Positions 57,121 through 64,000 of a stretch of DNA of 64,000 nucleotides are shown here, piece by piece (position 1 is the first letter of the stretch; each line of letters opens with the position of its first letter). The notes beneath the pieces are model-generated. The model worked only from the letters and a program-made list of their open reading frames with translations. It was not told where the DNA came from and did not search any database. Source of the stretch: a bacterium (GTDB lineage Bacteria; Bacteroidota; Ignavibacteria; SZUA-365); the NCBI GenBank assembly GCA_020444325.1, contig JAHLLD010000009.1, positions 62,001 through 126,000 on the forward strand, in the 5' to 3' direction. Both the position numbers and the translations under genes were made by a program.

Positions 57121-59349
57121 ATGGGGCTGAGGATTTTTGGGCTCACGCTGTTTCTCCTCTGCACTGTTCCCCCGCTGTTCGCACAGAGCATCCTGCTCGA
57201 GGGAACGGTGAGAGACAGGAACTCGTATCGACCCATCCCCGATGTCGCAATCACCGTTACGGGGAAGAACATTGGAACGACGACGGATATCTCCGGGAGG
57301 TTCTCCCTGCGCCTTGAAGACCTCCCGCTCAATACTGATCTGATGTTCCGGCATGTCTCTTACGATGAATTGCATATCACACTCAAGGACCTTCGCGGGA
57401 AGAAGGAGGTGCTGCTCCAGCCGCGTATCATTCCCCTTCAGAGCGCAGAAATCACCGGGGAACGCCGTGAGGATCTCGCGCATCGCGAGCTGCCGCAGCG
57501 CGTGGAGACCATTGAAGCACGCGAATTTGAAATCCGCGGGTATGTGGATGCAGGGGATTTGCTCCGTACCGATCACAGCGTGCAGGTCGATGAAGAGATC
57601 AGCGGCACGAAGCGTATCTCCATCCGCGGTGGCAACACCGACGAGGTCATCATCCTCTACGACGGCATCCGCCTCAACAGCAACTACTCCAATACCTTCG
57701 ATATGTCGCTGATCGATCTGGCCGACATCGAGCGCTTCGAGATCATCAAAGGAAGCAATACGGTGCTCTTCGGTTCGGAAGCTTTTTCCGGGGTGATCAA
57801 CATCGTGCCGAAAGAGGATCGGGATTATTCGCTGCGGGCAACGCAGCAGATCGGCAGCTACGATTCCGGAATCTGGGGATTGCAGCTGTTCCAACGCTAC
57901 GGCCATATGACCGGGAGCTACAGCGTGCGCAATGGTGGACAGAAGCGCGCCTTTTCGGACATGCCTGAGTACAAGCTGACGAACAACAGTCTGCACCACA
58001 GCGCAAATGTGGGATGGACCTTCGGCGGCAGTGATGGAACGAAGAATGAACTGCGTGCACAGTGGCGCTACTCCTCCGTTGAATATGTCAACGAACGCGA
58101 TGTCGAAAACCTCGACGACCTGGATCAACTTGCCGGATTACAGTACAACGGAAGCATCGGGGGCGTTGACGACCTGACACTGGCACTCTCGTGGAATAAC
58201 CTGTCGCAGGATATCACCATTCGCGATCAGGCAGTCGCGCTTGCGCGCAGTACTGCGGAAGATGCGTTCAACGTTCGCCTCGAAAAGGGGTGGGACACGG
58301 GATTGCTCGACTTGCGCTTTTCCTATCAGTTCAGTTCAGCGGACCTCGATCTGGAGGATCAACTCCTGGCGTACAACATGGAACCGGTCGGCGTCGCGGC
58401 TGCACGCCTTCAGCGGGAACGACATGGTTTCGTCGGCATTGGCAAGATGCATGGCGAAACGGGTTCGGATTTCTTCCAGACATTCAATGTGGATATGAGC
58501 CTGCGCCAGGATATCGTCACCGATGCGCGTGTCGATGCGACACTTCGCGAAGACTCCCGTCTCGATGGACTATTCGACAATCATGATTGGAGCCACACGC
58601 TTTTCAAATTCGCCGTGAACCTGCGTGGACTGAAAGAGGATTTCTTGCTGGACGTCTTTCTCACCTACGGCAATAATATCAAGTATCCGACCCTGCAGCA
58701 GCAGATTCTTACACCCGCACTCCTGTACGACAATCAGGAGTACAGCAGCCTCGACCCGGAACGCAACCGCAGCGTGGAACTCGGGGCGACACTCGCACGC
58801 GAGATATCCTCGGGCGCCGTCAGCGGCTGGGAAATTACCGGCAGCTTCTTCCAGAACAGCTACGTGAACAAGTTTCGTCCGATCGCCTCCCCGGGCATTC
58901 CCCTCATGATTTATGACAATGTGGACGACGCCCAGATTTCCGGACTGGAGGGCAGCATAGGTGTGTATTTCTTCGGGAAAAAACTGCTGGCAGAATTCGG
59001 GAATTCCCGCTATTTCATTTCCGAACAGGCGGCGTTTCCGTTCAAGAGCGACAGTAAACAGACACTGAGCCTGTCAGTCGACCATGAAGGATATTCCCTG
59101 CAGCTGTTTCACTTCAGTGAGAGCGAACAGATCGGCTTGCTCCGCAGCACCGATGGAGGATGGACGGAAGTGACCCTGCCTTCATTTTCCAACCTGGATA
59201 TCCATGCCAGCAAGCATTTTCCGATCGGCAGGCTGCGCTTTTTCCTGAACGTGAGCCTGCGCAATATTCTCAATGACAGCGAAACGACACTCTCCGGTCT
59301 CGCCATTCGCGATAGAAGATACTATGTCACGGGAGGCGTGCAGTTCTGA
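57121..59349 (+). CDS. TonB-dependent outer membrane receptor
   Basis: 742 aa. Start 57121 (MGLRIFGLTLF) with AGGG upstream is preferred; ATGs at 57091/57094 are possible. Signal peptide 1-22 (LFAQ). Carboxypeptidase-like beta-sandwich domain (about 25-110, GTVRDRNSYRPIPDVAITV), plug domain (about 120-230, RISIRGGNTDEVIILYDGIRLN, IEIIKGSNTVLFGSEAFSGVINI-like), then a 22-strand barrel ending in YYVTGGVQF. It imports a scarce ligand, possibly a metal chelate or peptide, across the outer membrane. One-base overlap (TGATG) with the lipoprotein gene that follows, a likely partner. Confidence 0.92.
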   Translation: MGLRIFGLTLFLLCTVPPLFAQSILLEGTVRDRNSYRPIPDVAITVTGKNIGTTTDISGRFSLRLEDLPLNTDLMFRHVSYDELHITLKDLRGKKEVLLQPRIIPLQSAEITGERREDLAHRELPQRVETIEAREFEIRGYVDAGDLLRTDHSVQVDEEISGTKRISIRGGNTDEVIILYDGIRLNSNYSNTFDMSLIDLADIERFEIIKGSNTVLFGSEAFSGVINIVPKEDRDYSLRATQQIGSYDSGIWGLQLFQRYGHMTGSYSVRNGGQKRAFSDMPEYKLTNNSLHHSANVGWTFGGSDGTKNELRAQWRYSSVEYVNERDVENLDDLDQLAGLQYNGSIGGVDDLTLALSWNNLSQDITIRDQAVALARSTAEDAFNVRLEKGWDTGLLDLRFSYQFSSADLDLEDQLLAYNMEPVGVAAARLQRERHGFVGIGKMHGETGSDFFQTFNVDMSLRQDIVTDARVDATLREDSRLDGLFDNHDWSHTLFKFAVNLRGLKEDFLLDVFLTYGNNIKYPTLQQQILTPALLYDNQEYSSLDPERNRSVELGATLAREISSGAVSGWEITGSFFQNSYVNKFRPIASPGIPLMIYDNVDDAQISGLEGSIGVYFFGKKLLAEFGNSRYFISEQAAFPFKSDSKQTLSLSVDHEGYSLQLFHFSESEQIGLLRSTDGGWTEVTLPSFSNLDIHASKHFPIGRLRFFLNVSLRNILNDSETTLSGLAIRDRRYYVTGGVQF

Positions 59350-60230
59350 TGGAAAACATGAAAACAAGACGTGCACCCGCGCCACATCGCCTGATACTTC
59401 TCGTCCTTCTACCCATGTTTCTCGTGGCATGCACGGACAATCCCTTCGAGAGCGAAGCAGAAATCGCACCCACGCAGCGCACGATCAAAGGCAAGGTTCA
59501 GCTCAGTGACGGCAATGACAACAGCGGCGTATACCTCTGGCTGTCGGGATTCAACCTTTCGACGTATTCCGACGCGGATGGCGCGTTCAGCTTCACGCTG
59601 CCTCCGGCAGCAGTACAGGGGGGAAATGGCGGCCTGAGCGGCATCTTCACCCTGTACGCATTCCTCGGAAATTACTCGCTGCGCTCGGTTTCACTCGCCG
59701 TGCGTGATGGACTCTTCGTTTTCGACAACGATGTCGTTGACAGGGACGGCGCACTTCGACAGAACCTTTACTTGCAACAGCAGTTTTCCATCACCACGAC
59801 GCTGAGCAGAACCGTCATCGAAGCAGACAGTCCGCGCGTGCTCACAGTGGTCGTCGAGCTCCAGGCCCCCGGCGCACCGACGGAAGTGTATTTTCCCCGC
59901 ATGCTCGACGGGGTGGAAGGTCCCATGTTTCTGCACAACATCGATACGGACGGGGTGGAGTTGTTCTCCACGACAGTCACCGGGATTGAGCTGAGAGATT
60001 TCGTGCAAATCGGTCAGATTCCACATACACGATCGTTCATACTCAACATCCCCCAGTATAAGCTCAAAGCAGGTCGATACGAACTCATCCCCTATATTCT
60101 TCCTCACGGCGTTACCATCCCCCTGCCACTGCTTCGCAGCCTGGGAAATGAAGTATCCGGACTGAACGCCGAGTATGTCCGGTACCCATTCCGTCGCCGG
60201 GGAGGACGTCTCGACGTAATTCCAAATTGA
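59349..60230 (+). CDS. Lipoprotein partner of the TonB receptor
   Basis: 293 aa. Signal peptide with lipobox LVAC; Cys28 is the lipidation site. An Asp-rich residue pair follows the Cys (TDN). A first beta domain (about 45-110, KGKVQLSDGNDNSGVYLWLSG) resembles a carboxypeptidase-regulatory-like fold; the remainder is beta-rich without a named family. It begins at the stop of the TonB-dependent receptor, so it probably forms a complex with it at the outer membrane and helps capture the ligand. ATG 59349 has GGGAGG upstream; ATG 59358 is an alternative. Confidence 0.85.
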   Translation: MENMKTRRAPAPHRLILLVLLPMFLVACTDNPFESEAEIAPTQRTIKGKVQLSDGNDNSGVYLWLSGFNLSTYSDADGAFSFTLPPAAVQGGNGGLSGIFTLYAFLGNYSLRSVSLAVRDGLFVFDNDVVDRDGALRQNLYLQQQFSITTTLSRTVIEADSPRVLTVVVELQAPGAPTEVYFPRMLDGVEGPMFLHNIDTDGVELFSTTVTGIELRDFVQIGQIPHTRSFILNIPQYKLKAGRYELIPYILPHGVTIPLPLLRSLGNEVSGLNAEYVRYPFRRRGGRLDVIPN

Positions 60231-60358
60231 GCGGTCCCAACCTGATACGTTCAGCGTTTCAGTGCCTTGAAAAGATTCGAACCGCCTGATAAACCTTGCC
60301 GCCACCGCGGTGTCTATGTACCAGAAGTGCATCCCCATCGAACATTCACAGAGACGCC

Positions 60359-62296
60359 ATGCGATATAGATACATCTGGATCCTTCTCGTTATTCTCTTT
60401 TCCACAGGACAGCTTTCCGCGCAGCTCCCCTATGTCGAAACCGCTGTCACCATGCGTGACGGGAAAGAAATTGCCACGGACATCTACCATAACGGTGGAA
60501 TAGCAGCAAAACCTGTGATCCTGGTGCAGACACCGTACAACAAGCGGTTGTACAGGGTGTCGCTGAATCTCCCGAAAACTGTTTTCCCCCTCGATACCAG
60601 TGCGTATCACTATGTTTTCGCGGACTGGAGAGGATTCTACGGTTCAAAAGACGCGGCGGCTGGTACGTATGATCGTGGGCTCGACGGCTATGATCTCGTT
60701 GAATGGATAGCCGCGCAGCCGTGGTGCAATGGGAAGGTCGGCACCTATGGGGGATCGGCACTGGGAATGATTCAGTTCCAGACCGCCAGCCACCATCCAC
60801 CGCATCTCGTCTGCGCGATGCCGATGATTATCGATTACCGTACCGACTACAACGATTACTACTACGGCGGTGTGCTGCGGCGTGAGCATGTCGAGAGCCT
60901 GTCCGGGCTCGGTTTCGTCACCGTGGGCATCATCACCTCGCAGCCGGTGGAAAACGCGGTCTGGGATATCATCCGGGAGCAGAATGACTATCCTGACGAG
61001 ATCGCCGTTCCTCTGCTCATGGTCAGCGGCTGGTACGACCACTACCCGACCGATGTGCTTCGGGCCTTTCACGATCTCAGGGAGCGCAGTGATGTGAATG
61101 TGCGCTCTCAGCACAAACTTATCATGGGACCCTGGCTGCACAGTACTGTCGATCACGAAAACCAGGGAGAAATGACGTACCCGGAGAGCGCAAACGTGGC
61201 AAAGGAAGCAGCCCTGCAATTCTTTGCCTATCACCTGCTGGGTGCGAAGAATGGATGGCCGCTGCAACCTGTGCTTCGATATTATCAGATGGGCGACAAT
61301 ACCTGGCAGACAGCTGACAGCTGGCCTGACGTCGCGTCAGCAGAGCAGTCGTGGTATCTGCACGACGATGGCAGCCTCACACCTGCTGCTCCTGCTGCCT
61401 CCGAACAATCACGTACTTTCAGTTACGACCCCCGCGATCCCTCTCCATCCCACGGCGGTGCCAGGTTCAACCCCTTCGACAACACCGTTGATCCCGGTCC
61501 TATCGACATCCGCACACTCGTTGAGCAGCGTGATGACGTCCTTCTCTACACCTCGGCAGAGCTCACGCAGGCTGTCCGTGTTCAGGGCGGCATGCAGGTA
61601 GATTTACACGTGCAGTCGGATCGAACAGACACCGATTTCAGCGTACGGCTCTGTGATGTGCAGCCTGACGGACGCTCCATCATCCTCACTGATGGCATCA
61701 TACGTGCCCGGTTTCGCGAGGGCACGGACAAGGAGATTCTGCTCACCCCCGGTGAAACGGTGGGAGTGACGATCACGTTGCAGGAAATGGCGCACACGTT
61801 TCTCCCCGGACACCGTATTCGTCTCATAATCGGCAGTGCAGACTACCCCCGTTTCGACATCAATCTCAATGACGGCGGAGAGCTGTACACCGACGGGGAT
61901 ACATTGGTTGCCACGAACAGCATCATGCACGCGCTGTCCACTCCTTCACGTCTGCTGCTCGAAACCGCCTCCCCCGTCTCCTCTGCATCGGGTATCGCGC
62001 AACCCACGGAGCTCCGCATCAAAGCCATCGCCCCGCAGCCGTGGACAGGCAATTCGCCTCTCACCATTGTGTGTTCAGGACGCGAGTTGCTGTCCGGCGG
62101 GGAAGTTCGCATATACGATCTGCTCGGACGCGTGCGGCAGCGCATCGCCGTCCCTCCTTCCAATGGCAACGTGACGCTTCAATGGAATGGATTGAATGCC
62201 GATGGCACCCCCGCGTCTGCAGGGATATATCTGCTGCAGCTGCATACCAGATCCTCATCCCGTTCCCGGCAAATTCTGAGGCTTTCAGCACACTGA
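60359..62296 (+). CDS. Exported CocE/NonD-type (S15) hydrolase with sorting-like domain
   Basis: 645 aa. Start 60359 directly precedes the signal peptide (1-22, LSAQ); the frame to 60296 adds an unlikely N-terminus. Alpha/beta hydrolase: nucleophile Ser133 in GTYGGSALG, DWRGFYGS before it, Asp in GWYDHYPTDV and His in GPWLHST. The C-terminal jelly-roll X-Pro peptidase domain (about 365-535) follows, then a short sorting-like domain (VRIYDLLGRVRQRIAV...GIYLLQLHT). Relatives cleave X-Pro dipeptides, cocaine-like esters or beta-lactams. Substrate unknown; cell-surface or secreted location. Confidence 0.9.
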   Translation: MRYRYIWILLVILFSTGQLSAQLPYVETAVTMRDGKEIATDIYHNGGIAAKPVILVQTPYNKRLYRVSLNLPKTVFPLDTSAYHYVFADWRGFYGSKDAAAGTYDRGLDGYDLVEWIAAQPWCNGKVGTYGGSALGMIQFQTASHHPPHLVCAMPMIIDYRTDYNDYYYGGVLRREHVESLSGLGFVTVGIITSQPVENAVWDIIREQNDYPDEIAVPLLMVSGWYDHYPTDVLRAFHDLRERSDVNVRSQHKLIMGPWLHSTVDHENQGEMTYPESANVAKEAALQFFAYHLLGAKNGWPLQPVLRYYQMGDNTWQTADSWPDVASAEQSWYLHDDGSLTPAAPAASEQSRTFSYDPRDPSPSHGGARFNPFDNTVDPGPIDIRTLVEQRDDVLLYTSAELTQAVRVQGGMQVDLHVQSDRTDTDFSVRLCDVQPDGRSIILTDGIIRARFREGTDKEILLTPGETVGVTITLQEMAHTFLPGHRIRLIIGSADYPRFDINLNDGGELYTDGDTLVATNSIMHALSTPSRLLLETASPVSSASGIAQPTELRIKAIAPQPWTGNSPLTIVCSGRELLSGGEVRIYDLLGRVRQRIAVPPSNGNVTLQWNGLNADGTPASAGIYLLQLHTRSSSRSRQILRLSAH

Positions 62297-62345
62297 CAGC
62301 CGAAACACATGGAATTTTCCCAGTAGACTGGATGTTGTATTGCGT

Positions 62346-62954
62346 ATGAAAAACGCGCAAGCCGTCTCCGAAATAGATCATCACGATCCGCTGATAGCGA
62401 ATCCTCCTGAAAACACCGAAGGTCCTTTCACCACCGTTGTACGTCGTACCGTGCGCAAGGGGAAAGAGGAAGACTTCGAATCCTGGCTGAAGGGCATCAT
62501 GAACGATGCTCTCGGTTTCGAGGGACATCTCGGAACCGGCATCATCCGTCCATCGAAAAAATCACGGCCGGAATACATCATTGTGTTCCGCTTCGATACC
62601 TACGAGCATCTCATGGCGTGGGAAACGTCCGACGTGCGACGCCAGTGGGTGCAGCGCGTGCAATCGCTTATCACCGGGGAAACCAAGGTGCAGCGCCATA
62701 CCGGGCTCGAATACTGGTTTACCGTTCCGGATCATCCCGGCAGTGCACCGCCCCCACGCATCAAAATGGCTTTCGTCACCTGGCTGGCCCTCTTCCCGCT
62801 CGTCCTCATCGTCCCCCCCCTCCTCCTGAATATTGTCGGTGCCTTGCCGAACTGGGGCCAGGTCATGATCATTGCTGCCGTCATGGTTCTGCTCATGACA
62901 TATGTCGTCATGCCACAGATGACCCGGCTGTTCTCCCGATGGCTGTATAAGTAG
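62346..62954 (+). CDS. ABM-domain protein with two C-terminal membrane helices
   Basis: 202 aa from ATG 62346 (a TTG two codons before is weaker). The central part (about 28-125) is an antibiotic biosynthesis monooxygenase-like ferredoxin fold (VVRRTVRKGKEEDFESWLKGI, GTGIIRPS, EYIIVFRFDTYEHLMAWETS). Two transmembrane helices follow (about 140-160 and 170-190). Such fusions are widespread proteins of unknown role. The preceding gene is 49 nt away on the same strand, so cotranscription is possible. Confidence 0.87.
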   Translation: MKNAQAVSEIDHHDPLIANPPENTEGPFTTVVRRTVRKGKEEDFESWLKGIMNDALGFEGHLGTGIIRPSKKSRPEYIIVFRFDTYEHLMAWETSDVRRQWVQRVQSLITGETKVQRHTGLEYWFTVPDHPGSAPPPRIKMAFVTWLALFPLVLIVPPLLLNIVGALPNWGQVMIIAAVMVLLMTYVVMPQMTRLFSRWLYK

Positions 62955-63160
62955 TGCCATTGCATCCCGCTCCACGCGAAGGTGCGGAATGCTGGCACCC
63001 CATCGTTCCCGGGGACGTAGGCGTCTCTGACTCCTTCATAGGCGTATGAGTTCGGCTATGTCCTCTTGCATTCGACGCCGCGGCGCGAGTGCACGTACTG
63101 GTGAAACAATAGTGTATTATGGCTATGTTCAGATATCCCTTCACAGAGTACGGAAGATAC
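62955..63160. other. Intergenic region, nothing recognised
   Basis: About 200 nt between the ABM-domain gene and the amidohydrolase gene. No terminator, palindrome or promoter pair stands out. Confidence 0.4.
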
Positions 63161-64000
63161 ATGCGTCTTGTCACCGTCACGATATTTCTTCTTGCCTTTT
63201 CCACCTCAACTGCATCCAGTCAGACATCCAATACCGCGCGTGAGGTGGTTGCCATCACGAATGTGCGGGTTGTGCATACGCATGAAAAACGGGTCGTGGA
63301 AGATGCGACGGTGCTGCTGCGGGAGGGTAAAATCGCATGGGTGGGAAAGGCGGAGGAAGCGCAGCTTCCGGGTGAGGGCAAGGTTATAGATGGGACGGGA
63401 AAATACCTGATACCGGGGCTTGTTGATGGACATATCCACTTTTTTCAGTCCGGCGGACTGTACACACGACCTGACGCCCTTGATCTCCGCTCCAGGGTAC
63501 CTTACGACGAGGAGCTCGATTCCATACGTGCGAATTTCAGGGATGTGTTTCGCCGCTACCTGCGGTGTGGAATAACAACTGTGGCTGATGCAGGCGGTCC
63601 GATGTGGAATTTCGATGTGCGAGCTCTCGCACGAAGCATGCGCGTTGCACCCAGGGTTTTTCTGACAGGACCGCTGATTGCATCCTATCAACCGGACGCC
63701 CTGACCACGGATGATCCGCCAATCATCAAGGTCACTTCCCCCGAAGAGGCGCGTGCGCTGGTTCGCAGGGAAGTAGAAAAGCAACCGGATTTCATCAAAG
63801 TCTGGTACGTTGTATCGGAAAAGCTCGGCCTCGATGTCGAACAGTTTCGACCCACCTGCGAGGCCATCGTTGACGAAAGCCGGAAGGCTGGACTTCCCGT
63901 CTGGGCGCATGCAACGCAGCTGGAAACTGCACGCGCGGCGGTTGAAGCAGGGGCGGATGTCCTGGTACACGATATCACCGACGAAGAAGTCGACAAACAG
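63161..64000 (+). CDS. Exported amidohydrolase (imidazolonepropionase/prolidase-like), 3' end outside window
   Basis: 280 codons are visible with no stop. ATG 63161 has GGAAG upstream; in-frame ATGs at 63119 and 63125 would put 12-14 polar residues before the signal peptide (1-20, TASSQ). The amidohydrolase core starts with ITNVRVV, then KYLIPGLVDGHIHFF with the metal-binding His91 and His93. A later DFIKVWY offers the lysine that is carboxylated in this superfamily, and VWAHATQ a third histidine. Relatives hydrolyse cyclic amides or dipeptides such as Xaa-Pro. The C-terminus is missing, so the exact family cannot be set. Confidence 0.88.
   Translation, partial: MRLVTVTIFLLAFSTSTASSQTSNTAREVVAITNVRVVHTHEKRVVEDATVLLREGKIAWVGKAEEAQLPGEGKVIDGTGKYLIPGLVDGHIHFFQSGGLYTRPDALDLRSRVPYDEELDSIRANFRDVFRRYLRCGITTVADAGGPMWNFDVRALARSMRVAPRVFLTGPLIASYQPDALTTDDPPIIKVTSPEEARALVRREVEKQPDFIKVWYVVSEKLGLDVEQFRPTCEAIVDESRKAGLPVWAHATQLETARAAVEAGADVLVHDITDEEVDKQ

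Overview
The window comes from a free-living Gram-negative bacterium of the FCB superphylum, most plausibly an Ignavibacteria/Kapabacteria-like (Chlorobi-side) lineage. This is inferred from secreted proteins ending in type IX secretion (T9SS)-like sorting domains (YPNPFNPST), a TonB-dependent receptor with a carboxypeptidase-like N-terminal domain, LptB, MlaE and ClpC, and a moderately GC-rich base composition. No rRNA, tRNA, CRISPR array, insertion sequence or prophage gene was recognised. The genes look chromosomal and dense, with many ATGA or 1-nt overlaps.

Layout: 1-1647, partial secreted beta-propeller (SBBP) protein on the minus strand. 1946-6021, iron operon: DtxR regulator with an operator over its own promoter, a membrane-anchored DtxR-like protein with two FeoA-like domains, and FeoB split into separate GTPase and permease genes. 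6061-7799, SRPBCC protein, a pilin-like small protein behind a sigma-54-type promoter, and a small membrane protein. 7858-14189, tightly packed run: MATE/ANK-like transporter, membrane protein, GatB, glycosyltransferase, methyltransferase, radical SAM/SPASM protein. 14251-14495, array of compensated hairpins. 14523-18019, MlaE and ClpC. 18137-22547 (minus), ApaG, LptB, TatD, MEMO-type protein and a peptide ABC ATPase. 22784-27694, partner-switching set: two PP2C phosphatases, a STAS antagonist and an anti-sigma-type kinase. 27954-31935 (minus), MFSD1-like MFS carrier, PqqD-like protein and OPT transporter. 32136-35042 (minus), thioredoxin-like protein, NAD kinase, Nfu and Mrp.

The most interesting part is 35150-49142, all on the minus strand. 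A tandemly duplicated two-gene cassette (a large T9SS-type surface protein plus a 109-aa stand-alone protein that resembles only a sorting domain and has no signal peptide) lies between two NtrC-family two-component pairs. Each cassette has a -24/-12 (sigma-54) promoter about 46 nt before the large gene and, roughly 230-245 nt before the predicted start of transcription, a conserved palindromic element built on ATTGCATA/TATGCAAT. That is where enhancers of NtrC-type activators usually lie. One regulator pair looks functional (a 10-PAS REC-kinase and a response regulator with a GAFTDA loop). The other looks degenerate (a kinase without an ATPase domain and a regulator without a GAFTGA loop or sensor I), yet has a similar DNA-binding helix. 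I read this as a local surface-protein regulon with an activator and a possible antagonist paralog. A third promoter, sharing 15 identical bases with the first cassette's, drives the pilin-like gene at 6979.

49298-64000: SDR and HAD genes, then secreted or envelope proteins: a lectin-like protein, an M14 carboxypeptidase, a TIGR03790/PKD protein, a TonB receptor with a lipoprotein, a CocE-like hydrolase, an ABM-domain membrane protein and a partial amidohydrolase. Short tandem duplications recur at gene ends; in two cases the unit carries the gene's own stop codon.
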